This document shows positions 26,481 to 35,458 of a stretch of DNA of 64,000 bases, one piece after another. The notes beneath the pieces are model-generated. The model saw only the letters and a program-made list of their open reading frames with translations. It made no database searches and was not told where the DNA came from. The position numbers were made by a program, and so were the translations under genes. How positions within the stretch are numbered: the stretch's first letter is position 1; every line of letters starts with the position of its first letter. Source of the stretch: Glaciecola flavus (GTDB lineage: Bacteria > Pseudomonadota > Gammaproteobacteria > Enterobacterales > Alteromonadaceae). The stretch is from the NCBI RefSeq assembly GCF_042646125.1, contig NZ_JBHRSW010000043.1, positions 67,182 to 131,181 of the forward strand. The letters run 5' to 3'.

Positions 26481-28142
26481 TTACCGAATTGTGCGCTTTG
26501 ATAATTTTGACGGCGGGTAGCCAAAGGTTGCTCGAAAGTTACGGGTAAAATTCGACAGCGAGTTGATCCCAACATTCAAACTTGTATTGGTGACTGATTC
26601 GCCGTTTAGCAACATTTCTCTTGCTTTTTGCATCCTAAACTCTTGCACATAGCTTCGGAAATTGGTGTCAAAGTTTTCTCTAATGCGTCGGTGCAAGGTT
26701 TGCTCGGACATACATAGCATGCTTGCACAATTTCCTCTCGAAAAATCGCTATCCGCATAATGATCTTCAACAATGCTTTCGAAATTTTTGGCAAAATCGT
26801 CAGATGTGTTTGAAAAATCTATTTCGGATGTTCTGATAGTGTATGTCGCTAGCGCCTCTTCAACAACCGCGGACGTGTGTTTCAAGCGACTCAAACAAGC
26901 TTTCAGCATTGCCGATACCTCTTCTTTTTGAACAGGTTTCTCTAAAATATTTGTCATACCTTTACGTAAAAACTCGAGTCGAATATCTTGTGGAATGGCA
27001 AAAGTAAGCAATACAATGGGGATGTCGCGTGTTTTTCTGCTTGCCCGTACTATTGAGCTCAATTGCATAGCTTGTTCGTATTCAATATCTGTATCTAAAA
27101 CAAGTAATTGCACGTTCCTGTTAGCAATCTCAACAAGCGCCTGATCTCCCGAATTAACAGTAGAAATATTGTAATGTGATAAATTGGCCTCTACCAATTC
27201 TTGACACAATCGTCCCCCTGAAAAATTAACAAACAGGACTAATGATGCATTGTTTACTTTCAGATAAGAAGTGCCAAGTTCTTGAGTTTTTTCGGAATCA
27301 GTCAATAACTCAGCGCAATTTTCCAACTCTTGAATGGGGACATATAAGCGTATATGTGTTCCATGCCTGACCGAACTGTTTATCTCGACCTTGCCTTTAA
27401 ATGCTTGTAGAGTCGTAATAACCGTTGGTAGGTCTAAGTAAAAGTTTTCGTCTGTTCTGCGTCTTTGCGTTGCTTTTGAATCTGAGGCTGTATCCCAAAC
27501 TTTACTTACCACTTCTTTTGGTATACCCACTCCGTTGTCGCGCACGTTTATTATCAAATTTGACCCGTATACACCACCGTCAACACGCACAACGGTGCTC
27601 TCGTGGTTATGAACAATTGCGTTGACGACAATTTCTTTTATCAGTTTCCCAAGAACTGAATTTGGTAAAGCAACCACGCATTGCTCGTCGAAGTCTATAC
27701 GCAGTTCAACCCCGTGAAAGCTCGCAAAATTTGTCAATGCCTCCCACACTGATGTTAGGTCGAGTTGTGCACATAATACTGAGCTTGGTTGTTCAGCAAC
27801 AAACGAATCAGCGTCATACCGCAATTGTTTTAATTCGTTCAATAGACCGCGTATTTGCCCAAATTCGTTCCTAAGCTTTACTTTATACAATGAATGACAT
27901 TTTTGATGATTTTGCGTCCAATAGTTAGATGTAGCCAAGCCTTTCATTGCCACCTCCAATTGATCAACCATCTTGTGTATTTTGTGCGTACCAAAGCTAG
28001 CCTGGCGATGCTGAGTACCGCGTGCCACAGTAGATTGTGATTTGACACGACGTAGTAACTGAGCTTGCATGAGATTGAAATACAAAGACATGCATAACGC
28101 AAATGCGAAACTGAGATATAATAACTCTTCTAAAATACTCAC
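26481..28142 (-). CDS. Membrane HATPase-receiver-AraC hybrid regulator
   Basis: This 553-residue protein has one N-terminal membrane helix (about 9-25). A HATPase-like domain (about 125-272) has an N-box IVVNAIVHN and a G1 box DNGVGIP at 202-208. A receiver-like domain (about 300-420) has LLVLDTD with candidate acceptor D350. The C-terminus is an AraC-type helix-turn-helix (about 453-550: GNCASMLCMSEQTLHRRIRENF, FGYPPSKL). I find no clear H-box, and the usual GxGLG box is replaced by YLDLP, so it may not autophosphorylate. The design recalls hybrid two-component one-protein systems but is membrane-tethered. Its stop lies 19 bp from that of the convergent ATPase gene. Targets are unknown. Confidence 0.83.
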   Translation of the reverse strand: MSILEELLYLSFAFALCMSLYFNLMQAQLLRRVKSQSTVARGTQHRQASFGTHKIHKMVDQLEVAMKGLATSNYWTQNHQKCHSLYKVKLRNEFGQIRGLLNELKQLRYDADSFVAEQPSSVLCAQLDLTSVWEALTNFASFHGVELRIDFDEQCVVALPNSVLGKLIKEIVVNAIVHNHESTVVRVDGGVYGSNLIINVRDNGVGIPKEVVSKVWDTASDSKATQRRRTDENFYLDLPTVITTLQAFKGKVEINSSVRHGTHIRLYVPIQELENCAELLTDSEKTQELGTSYLKVNNASLVLFVNFSGGRLCQELVEANLSHYNISTVNSGDQALVEIANRNVQLLVLDTDIEYEQAMQLSSIVRASRKTRDIPIVLLTFAIPQDIRLEFLRKGMTNILEKPVQKEEVSAMLKACLSRLKHTSAVVEEALATYTIRTSEIDFSNTSDDFAKNFESIVEDHYADSDFSRGNCASMLCMSEQTLHRRIRENFDTNFRSYVQEFRMQKAREMLLNGESVTNTSLNVGINSLSNFTRNFRATFGYPPSKLSKRTIR

Positions 28143-28335
28143 AAAAATACCTACGGACTACTCAACTCGTCAGGAATGACTGATCGGATGAGTATTTTAG
28201 CGACAAGTTACGTCTAGACAAAATACGATTTACGCATATTTAATGACCAATTAATTATACCTTAGTCTAACTATCAGGATAAATTTGAGCTTGATATGCT
28301 TAACTATAAGAAAACTATTGAGAAAAAGTATTGAG

Positions 28336-28908
28336 ATGATTTTTGAATTCGAAAGCGTTGAAGGCATAATTTTTGATCTTGATGATACCTTGATTAGCTC
28401 AAATTTAACGTTTTCAACAATAAAGCAACAACTTGCATGCCCAATTGACACAGATATACTCAGTCATATCGGGCAACTTTCAGGCGCAGAAAAACAACGT
28501 GCGGAAGATATTGTCCTGCACTACGAATTGGCGGACGCCTACAGTGCAGTTTGGGTATCAGGTGCAAGGGACTTTGTCACCGAAGCAAAATCACGAGACC
28601 TACCCTTAGCCATTGTCACGCGAAACAGCAGAAAGGCTGCTCACATAAAACTATCGAATAATGCGGTGCCTATCACGCAAGTCATTACTCGTGAGGACGC
28701 GCCCGCCAAACCTGACCCGAGCGCTTTACTCGCAGTGTCGGAAGACTGGTGCATTGCACCTGAAAGCATCGCTTATGTAGGCGACTACATATACGATGTA
28801 CAAGCTGCACACAACGCAAACATGCAAGCTTGGCAATACATTGCTAGCGAGACCAGCAGCACGACATTTAAAAACTGTTTAAAGTTTATACCAAAAAATA
28901 GCAAATAG
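28336..28908 (+). CDS. HAD-superfamily hydrolase
   Basis: The four HAD motifs are clear: FDLDDTL (I), IVTRNS (II), KPDPSALL (III, catalytic Lys) and YVGDYIYDVQAA (IV). The small helical cap between motifs I and II suggests a subclass IA phosphatase acting on a small phosphorylated metabolite; substrate is unknown. The frame opens at 28285, but the ATG at 28336 places motif I at the usual distance (about 12 residues) from the start, giving about 190 aa. The stop touches the LexA box of the next gene. Confidence 0.85.
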   Translation: MIFEFESVEGIIFDLDDTLISSNLTFSTIKQQLACPIDTDILSHIGQLSGAEKQRAEDIVLHYELADAYSAVWVSGARDFVTEAKSRDLPLAIVTRNSRKAAHIKLSNNAVPITQVITREDAPAKPDPSALLAVSEDWCIAPESIAYVGDYIYDVQAAHNANMQAWQYIASETSSTTFKNCLKFIPKNSK

Positions 28909-28927
28909 ACTGGTTATTTATACAGTT
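28908..28927 (+). promoter_or_regulatory. LexA (SOS) box upstream of yebG
   Basis: CTGG-N8-ACAG at 28910-28925, with an AT-rich spacer ttatttat, differs from the enterobacterial consensus CTGT-N8-ACAG by one base. It lies about 48 bp before the yebG ATG. In E. coli yebG is a known LexA target, so SOS induction is very likely here. Confidence 0.85.
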
Positions 28928-28972
28928 ATAATGCTAATATGCACCTTCAAAGAATCAAAGGGGAGAAACTGA

Positions 28973-29257
28973 ATGGCAGTCATTACCCAATATGTTGTAC
29001 AGCATAAGGGAGTAGATAAATTGGTTACCACCGACAAGAAAGAAGCTGATCAATACGACAAAATGCTCGACATTGCTGATAATTTAAGTTTTTACATTGT
29101 AAGCAAAGGCATTGAATTGGAAGAATCAATGTCTGAAGAACTTGGCATTTTACTAGCCAAGAATAAAGATGCCGTAAGCAAGCTATTAAAAGGCACTAGC
29201 GCTGACAGTATTTTGGAAGCTGAAAAAGCAGAAGTTGTCGACATTAAAAAGGCCTAA
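28973..29257 (+). CDS. yebG: YebG family SOS-induced protein
   Basis: A 94-residue protein with the YebG start MAVITQYVVQHKGVDKLV and the conserved block KKEADQYDKMLDIADNL. In E. coli the gene is induced by DNA damage; the biochemical role is not known. A GGGGAG ribosome-binding site precedes the ATG, a LexA box lies upstream, and a terminator hairpin overlaps the stop. The C-terminal tail is acidic. Confidence 0.93.
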   Translation: MAVITQYVVQHKGVDKLVTTDKKEADQYDKMLDIADNLSFYIVSKGIELEESMSEELGILLAKNKDAVSKLLKGTSADSILEAEKAEVVDIKKA

Positions 29258-29270
29258 ATGCTTAGGCCTT
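29249..29270 (+). terminator. Terminator of yebG
   Basis: A 9-bp GC-containing stem aaggcctaa/ttaggcctt (29249-29257, 29262-29270) with a 4-nt loop overlaps the yebG stop codon and is followed after eight bases by a T run. It probably acts on the plus strand. Confidence 0.65.
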
Positions 29271-29294
29271 CTCAAAGTTTTTAATAAGCAAAAC

Positions 29295-29320
29295 TCGGCG
29301 GGCTTATTGTGTCCCGCCGA
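29295..29320 (-). terminator. Terminator of the tldD transcript
   Basis: An 8-bp GC-rich stem tcggcggg/cccgccga (29295-29302, 29313-29320) spans the tldD stop codon. On the minus strand it is followed by GTTTTG. It should end the yhdP-nit-tldD transcript. Confidence 0.65.
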
Positions 29321-30755
29321 CAGTCATTTGGTCTATTTTTAGCGTAGGCTGACCGACCCCTACGGGTACAGACTGACCGTCTTTCCCACAAACACCTACG
29401 CCATTGTCTAAGTGCAAGTCATTGCCTATCATAGATATTTGCTGCATAGACTCTGGTCCATTCCCAATCAAGGTTGCACCTTTAATCGGTGTACTTATTT
29501 TCCCGTTTTCTATTAAGTAGGCTTCTGAGGTCGAAAAAACAAATTTGCCAGATGTAATATCCACCTGTCCTCCACCAAAATTGGGAGCATAAATACCCTT
29601 ATCAACTGAGGCAATTATGTCCTCTGGCGAGTGCTCACCTGCAAGCATGTAAGTGTTTGTCATTCTAGGTAGAGGTAAATGGGCATATGATTCTCTTCGC
29701 CCATTACCTGTCACTGGGACATCCATCAGTTTTGCATTGATTTTGTCTTGCATGTAGCTATTTAAAATACCATCTTCGATCAACACGTTGTACTGACTCG
29801 GCGTACCCTCATCATCAATGGATAGCGAGCCTCGCCTATTTTCTAAGGTTCCATCGTCTACAACTGTTACACCTCGAGACGCAACTTGTTCACCAATACG
29901 CCCACTGAAGGTAGATGCGCCTTTTCGGTTAAAATCACCTTCTAAACCATGACCCACAGCTTCATGTAGCAAAACCCCGGGCCAACCACAACCTAAAACC
30001 ACAGGCATTGAGCCAGCTGGTGCGGGGATGGCCTCGAGGTTTACCCTAGCCATATGCAAAGCATCGTTAGCTAACTTTTGATAAAGAGGAATATTCTCGT
30101 CACAGTTCGATAAAAAGTAGTCATACATTCGGCGCCCACCGGCACCTGCAGCACCACGCTCACGGCGTCCGTCTTTTTCTAATAAAACAGAACAATTCAA
30201 GCGTATTAATGGCCTGATATCAGTAGCGAAAGTACCATCACTTGCGGCAATCAATACCTCTTCATATACCCCTGTCAGGCTAACCACGACTTGACTAAGG
30301 TTTTTCGCATTATTGCGAATATAAGTATCCACCATGCGTAGGAGGTTAATTTTTTCTGCATCAGGCATACTGCTTAGAGGGTTATCTATACCGTATATCG
30401 CTTTCGGATTAGTCTTAGAAAAGACTTTGCTTACATGAGCCTTATCAGCTTTTGGCGCTATGTTTTTTGCGGCATGACAAGCTTTTATTAATGCAGTATT
30501 AGAAATCTCATCAGAATACGAAAAACCTGTTTTTTCTCCATTGACTGCTCGAACACCCACGCCTCTTTCAATATTGTAACTCCCTTCCTTAATGATCCCA
30601 TCTTCGAGTACCCAGCTTTCATGTTGACTACTTTGAAAATACAAATCAGCAAAATCATTTTTGTGGGATAGCAGTATCCCAAGTGCTGATTCTAAGGACT
30701 GCACATTTAAATCGCCTTGATTCAATAAGCTATTTACTACTTGATCTTTACTCAT
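29304..30755 (-). CDS. tldD: Metalloprotease TldD
   Basis: The 483-residue protein matches TldD: LLHEAVGHGLEGD near residue 263 is the HExxxH zinc site, and GVVHxYMQD-like and GGGQVDITSG segments are present. TldD works with TldE/PmbA as a peptide-degrading protease, known from antitoxin and microcin processing. TldE is not in the window. The start overlaps the 3' end of the nitrilase gene by 8 bp, so the two are translationally coupled. Length is normal for the family. Confidence 0.96.
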   Translation of the reverse strand: MSKDQVVNSLLNQGDLNVQSLESALGILLSHKNDFADLYFQSSQHESWVLEDGIIKEGSYNIERGVGVRAVNGEKTGFSYSDEISNTALIKACHAAKNIAPKADKAHVSKVFSKTNPKAIYGIDNPLSSMPDAEKINLLRMVDTYIRNNAKNLSQVVVSLTGVYEEVLIAASDGTFATDIRPLIRLNCSVLLEKDGRRERGAAGAGGRRMYDYFLSNCDENIPLYQKLANDALHMARVNLEAIPAPAGSMPVVLGCGWPGVLLHEAVGHGLEGDFNRKGASTFSGRIGEQVASRGVTVVDDGTLENRRGSLSIDDEGTPSQYNVLIEDGILNSYMQDKINAKLMDVPVTGNGRRESYAHLPLPRMTNTYMLAGEHSPEDIIASVDKGIYAPNFGGGQVDITSGKFVFSTSEAYLIENGKISTPIKGATLIGNGPESMQQISMIGNDLHLDNGVGVCGKDGQSVPVGVGQPTLKIDQMTVGGTQ

Positions 30756-31572
30756 ACTTTCCGCGGATATGAGATCGAACAGGCATTGCCTGTCTGATCT
30801 TTGTTAGTTCGTGAATGTTCAACACCGATGATGCCACACCTTCACCAGATTTAATAATGCTAAGTAACTCCCCCCACGGCGAGTAGATGCAACTATGTCC
30901 AAATGTTTCACGTTTATCAGCATGACTACCATATTGATTTGCGGCTACAACATAACATTGATTTTCGATCGCTCTTGCGCTCAATAGAGCATGCCAATGT
31001 GCCTGCCCTGTGACTTTGGTAAATGCGCTCGGCACCACGATGATTTCAGGAAAATCCATCGCTCGATACAACTCAGGGAAACGCAAATCATAACATATAG
31101 ACTGTCCAATGCGGCCAAATGCCAAGTTGACTACCGATACCGTTTCACCATGCATAGTGAAATCCGATTCGCGATAAATGTGAGTACCATCATTCACTTC
31201 TACATCAAATAAGTGCATTTTATTGTATGTCGCCAACTGCTTACCATCTGGTGAATAAACTATGCTCGACGCATAGTATTTGTCATGCTGCGCAGACAAC
31301 ATGGGACTGCTTCCCGCCACAATAAAACTACGCGTTTCTTGAGCAAGAATAGATAATCGACCCTGCACCATACCATTGCCTGGCTTCTCAGCATGGGCTA
31401 ACATTTTCGTACCCCCACAGCCAAATAATGAAAAGCATTCAGGCAACACGATTAAATGGTGGTCGGTTGCGTATTGGTTAAATGGAATACGGGAAATAAG
31501 TGTTTCAACTTTCTGCAAATTATCTTGAAGGCAATCACTGCTGTTCATTTGCAAAGCATGCAAACTAACCAT
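30748..31572 (-). CDS. Carbon-nitrogen hydrolase (Nit family)
   Basis: The catalytic triad of the nitrilase superfamily is visible: Glu in LPECFSLFG, Lys in YNKMHLFDVEV and Cys in SICYDLRFPELYR. This is the Nit1/Nit2 type known to hydrolyse deaminated glutathione or omega-amidase substrates. The frame opens to 31650, but the ATG at 31572 starts the conserved MVSLHALQMNSSD segment and overlaps the yhdP stop by 8 bp, as expected in this conserved yhdP-nit-tldD run. About 274 aa. Substrate is inferred from the family only. Confidence 0.92.
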   Translation of the reverse strand: MVSLHALQMNSSDCLQDNLQKVETLISRIPFNQYATDHHLIVLPECFSLFGCGGTKMLAHAEKPGNGMVQGRLSILAQETRSFIVAGSSPMLSAQHDKYYASSIVYSPDGKQLATYNKMHLFDVEVNDGTHIYRESDFTMHGETVSVVNLAFGRIGQSICYDLRFPELYRAMDFPEIIVVPSAFTKVTGQAHWHALLSARAIENQCYVVAANQYGSHADKRETFGHSCIYSPWGELLSIIKSGEGVASSVLNIHELTKIRQAMPVRSHIRGKYE

Positions 31573-34500
31573 CTTGTGCTGGCACCTCAATAATCTCTTC
31601 GGTACTTGGAGGGACAAAGGCAGGAATACTTTCTTCTTGCGGAGCAACACGTCGGGCTGGCAAATCCACCTCCGTGCTCTCGCGTCCAGTTTCCGTCAAC
31701 ACTGGCTCGCTTATGGTACCCGTTACGGCGTAATTGACATTAGAAATAACCTTTGTCGAAGTTAATACTTGATCTAATGCTAAAGCAGCCAGGGCAGACG
31801 GTGGACTAACAGTAAAAAAGTACACAAGAACGGGAAGGTTACCGGTGACGTTGGGAGCAAAACTAATATTGTAGTTCAACTGCTTACTCACTAAATCTGT
31901 ATAGCCATAAATTTCGATTTCGCCTGCTGCTCCGTCGATTAAAGTATCACGTGTATCAGCCTTACCTTCAGTGATTTGTATACTACCTTTCATTGCGTCA
32001 TAGAAAAAACCTTGGGCAAATACATCTCTAAAATCAAGGGAGAGTTTTCTTACCAAGGAATTTAAACTTAACAAAGTAAACAATCGAGACCCTTTGTCAC
32101 TGACTTCGTTAAGATAACCGTCACTTAACTGCCAATTTACTTCGCCATCGAGGGAAGAAAAAGCGAAATCCATGGGTGAATTCTTCCACGTTAAGCGAAA
32201 GTCTACGCTGGCCTCTGAGTCTTTTATACCGCTATTTAAACCAAAATCCTGCAAATAACGCCCAAAATCATTGCTAGTCACATCACCCACTAAAAAAGTG
32301 TAATGATCTTTATGTCTCTTGTACCATTGTCCAACTATATTAGCGCGCCCTGTTTCGCTATCTAGCAATAGGCGCTCTATCTCTAAGCCATCATCATTTG
32401 GCGAGGCTTCCAAATTTACCTTGCCAAAATCTCTACCCGCAAAGGTACAGTCATCACAATTAAATTCGATTGAGGGTAAAGATGTAGGATTCAGGGTCGA
32501 TTCGGTCAATGTTTCGGAACTTGCCACCTCACTCTCGTTGATTTCAATGTCTAGCTCCTGTGTATCAGTCGCAAGCTTCGCTTTTTTGAACTTGACGTAA
32601 TCCGCGTCTATTTTGATGCCTTGCGAGACCCAATTGTCGTAGACGGTGGCAGTACCGCGTGTCTGATCTGCATCAAACTCGATAAACCAGTTGTCTTGAT
32701 TCCGCTTTGCTATTATTCCCGCATCACTAATTTTTATGTCGTTGAAAACGAGCTTCTCGGCTTCAACAAATATGCGTTCAGGCACATCTAAGTAACCAGG
32801 TGTGCCACTTTTTGGCCGAGACAATATCTGTTTCACCGAGTCATACCAATGAAGGGCGTCAAGTTCTGGTAAATTTATACTGATACTAAAGCCTGCCCCT
32901 AAGCCAAAGAAATCTGTTTCGCCAATGGACAAATGTGCTCGATTGAAACGTTTTTCTTTGTGGGGAATAGCGCCTTCAAACCTAAGTTCCTGATTTGCAA
33001 TCATGCGCACAACTGAAGCAATCTTGTTTCCTTTTGCATTCAACTGCAAAGAATAGCTATCCTCTCCAGCCTTATCCAAGGGGTAGGGCAAGGTCGAGTT
33101 TATGCCAATCAAGTCAGAAACCAAGTTGGCTGAATACTCGTAATCCTTGTCGATGAGCTCCACATCTATATCCAGTTGCCAATCAGTTTTTCCAGTAACA
33201 CTATTGAGTAAATCTGGCGCATGATGAATCAGCAGTGGCTCGACATCCCAATTCCCTTTAATCGCGATATCTAAGTCATATGAATCTGTTTGTTGACTAG
33301 TTAAACTCAGCGAGATCGGTTGTTCAAATAGTATTGCATCGATATTTTCGACTACTAGGTTCTGATTGTCGAAAAGGAGCAAACCCTTTGCCTCTGTCAA
33401 TTGTAAATCTAAAGCGGCAATCCTTATTTTATTGTTTGCTAGTGCTAACTTTCCTTGCGCCCTCACATTGCTTGCATCACTCAATGGTATAGTCAGAACA
33501 AGGTCAGCGGCTAAATTGCCATTGACCACAACATCTTGTGACAGAATTCGCCCTAAGCTTTGTTTCAACGAGCTATCTAAAAATAATGCAGCAAGCTCTT
33601 CACCCGTACCTCGTCCCGTCGTTTCGATAATCAGTTCGGATGCGCTTTTTAGTTCTGGTATTCGTGCTCTAAAATTAGTCACGAGTATATCTTTCAGATA
33701 ACTCGAGTCACTGCGCATAAACAATGCATTGTTCTCGAAAAGAAGGTTTACATCTAACTTCTCTACAACTGGCCAAGATGAAGAAAAGGTCAGCTCTGCG
33801 TTATTAATTTGTACATCAGACTGGAAAACACCGTCATCTTCGGTAAATGGAAAGTTTGCTACTGCACCATGCCAAAGAATGTTCGAATGTTGCACTTCAC
33901 CACTACCAGAAAATGCGCGCGTCAAAAACGCCTTTGTCTCTTGCCCCATTACTCGATTGGGCAACAGCGTTCTCAACTTGTTCAGAGCTAAGCTCTCTGT
34001 GCTTAATAAGAGCGATAAAAATCCAGAATTTGTCGCATATTCAAGTTCGCCTTTAATTGCAAGACCATCTGCCACAAAAGAAATATCATCTAAAGAAAAA
34101 TGGAAACCAGATCGTTGTTTTTCAATAAATACTGGAATATTCAGATCTTCTACTTTGATATCTTTTTCCAACAAGTTTACAGAAGATAAGTGCAGATCGT
34201 CTTGTTGAATGTCTACCTTCCCTTTGCTGCCAGCCCAACTTAAATCGAAGCCTAGAGCATCGACACCCGGCAATAAGCCAGATTGATTATAAGCGAATTG
34301 CACGCCCTGAATTTGCATTGTCAGGTTTTCGCGTCCACCAAAAGAGAGCTGCGCTTTCTCAAGCCGAGAGTCCAAACCAAGTTCATCAAGCTTAGCTGCA
34401 AATTTTCCATCGGCGATACCCAGTAAACCACTGGTATTACTCAGGTCAATTGGTGTCGTATTTTCTATGTAAACACCATTTCCTTTGTGATAACTACCAA

Positions 34501-35458
34501 CCCAATGACTGAGTAAATCTTGATCATCAACACTGACAACTAAGTCATTTAAAACAAAACGCCAAGCAGATGCCATGTAGTTTGCATAAAAACTGGCCTT
34601 GACCTCTGTAGGAACCGTGCGAGATTCACCCAGCCAAGCAAAAGTACTCGGTAATATCCGTCCTTGTATCTTGTTTATTCCACCATCGGCAATGTCAGCC
34701 CACACTTCAAAATTACCGTCACTGCTATCGAGTTGAGTATTAATGATACCTAGCTCGTTCAGCCAAGGCGCAATATCTATTTGTTGTCCTTGAGCGTAAA
34801 ACTTGCCGGTGTAACTATCGACGTTCCCATATAAATCCAAGATGAACTTGGCATTATTACTGGAGTAATCGTTCAATGAGAAAAGACCTAGGCCTTGGTG
34901 GCGGCTGTCTTTATTAAGCCAAGACAGTTGGTCAATTTGAATGCTTCGCTCTCCCTCTACTGTAGCGAAAGTCAGTTGGCTATTATCTACCGAAAAATTT
35001 TCTAGCTGTTCTAAAAAGATGGTTTCTAGCGCTTGTACTATGGCAGTGTCTTCATCCGAAGCATTGATCTTTGGCATATCAACAATAAGATGCAATTTGG
35101 ATAGACGGACATTCGTAGATTGCAAACTTGCTGAGCTTACACTGGGCCAGAAATCAATCACCAGGTATAACTCACCGATATCGAGCATGATTGGTGAAGC
35201 GTCTGCTTGCCGCATTTTGACATCTTTTAAAACGAGACTAGGGCCTGCTGCTTGCCAGCTTGCATCAATTTTCCCGATTTCTAAGTCAATACCATAGTTG
35301 TTAAGAACAAAACCCTCAATATGCTCTTTTTTATCATTTAGATACGGAAGAGAATATCGTAAACCACTGACAACAAGCGCAACCAAGACCAAGCATATGG
35401 CAATGAGTGTCCATAGCTTTCTAAGAAGAAAGGTCAAGGTCTCGCTTATTTTATTCAC
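31565..35458 (-). CDS. yhdP: YhdP family AsmA-like envelope lipid-transport protein
   Basis: This 1297-residue protein has one N-terminal membrane helix (LWTLIAICLVLVALVVSGL) followed by a very long beta-rich periplasmic region. That region ends in an AsmA-like C-terminal domain (SSLDGEVNWQLSDGYLNEVSDKGSRLFTLLSLNSLVRKLSLDF). YhdP is one of the AsmA-like proteins that bridge inner and outer membranes and move phospholipid in E. coli. The gene overlaps rng at its start by 4 bp and nit at its end by 8 bp, so it belongs to the conserved rng-yhdP-nit-tldD unit. The C-terminal tail is acidic and Pro-rich. Confidence 0.94.
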   Translation of the reverse strand: MNKISETLTFLLRKLWTLIAICLVLVALVVSGLRYSLPYLNDKKEHIEGFVLNNYGIDLEIGKIDASWQAAGPSLVLKDVKMRQADASPIMLDIGELYLVIDFWPSVSSASLQSTNVRLSKLHLIVDMPKINASDEDTAIVQALETIFLEQLENFSVDNSQLTFATVEGERSIQIDQLSWLNKDSRHQGLGLFSLNDYSSNNAKFILDLYGNVDSYTGKFYAQGQQIDIAPWLNELGIINTQLDSSDGNFEVWADIADGGINKIQGRILPSTFAWLGESRTVPTEVKASFYANYMASAWRFVLNDLVVSVDDQDLLSHWVGSYHKGNGVYIENTTPIDLSNTSGLLGIADGKFAAKLDELGLDSRLEKAQLSFGGRENLTMQIQGVQFAYNQSGLLPGVDALGFDLSWAGSKGKVDIQQDDLHLSSVNLLEKDIKVEDLNIPVFIEKQRSGFHFSLDDISFVADGLAIKGELEYATNSGFLSLLLSTESLALNKLRTLLPNRVMGQETKAFLTRAFSGSGEVQHSNILWHGAVANFPFTEDDGVFQSDVQINNAELTFSSSWPVVEKLDVNLLFENNALFMRSDSSYLKDILVTNFRARIPELKSASELIIETTGRGTGEELAALFLDSSLKQSLGRILSQDVVVNGNLAADLVLTIPLSDASNVRAQGKLALANNKIRIAALDLQLTEAKGLLLFDNQNLVVENIDAILFEQPISLSLTSQQTDSYDLDIAIKGNWDVEPLLIHHAPDLLNSVTGKTDWQLDIDVELIDKDYEYSANLVSDLIGINSTLPYPLDKAGEDSYSLQLNAKGNKIASVVRMIANQELRFEGAIPHKEKRFNRAHLSIGETDFFGLGAGFSISINLPELDALHWYDSVKQILSRPKSGTPGYLDVPERIFVEAEKLVFNDIKISDAGIIAKRNQDNWFIEFDADQTRGTATVYDNWVSQGIKIDADYVKFKKAKLATDTQELDIEINESEVASSETLTESTLNPTSLPSIEFNCDDCTFAGRDFGKVNLEASPNDDGLEIERLLLDSETGRANIVGQWYKRHKDHYTFLVGDVTSNDFGRYLQDFGLNSGIKDSEASVDFRLTWKNSPMDFAFSSLDGEVNWQLSDGYLNEVSDKGSRLFTLLSLNSLVRKLSLDFRDVFAQGFFYDAMKGSIQITEGKADTRDTLIDGAAGEIEIYGYTDLVSKQLNYNISFAPNVTGNLPVLVYFFTVSPPSALAALALDQVLTSTKVISNVNYAVTGTISEPVLTETGRESTEVDLPARRVAPQEESIPAFVPPSTEEIIEVPAQDG

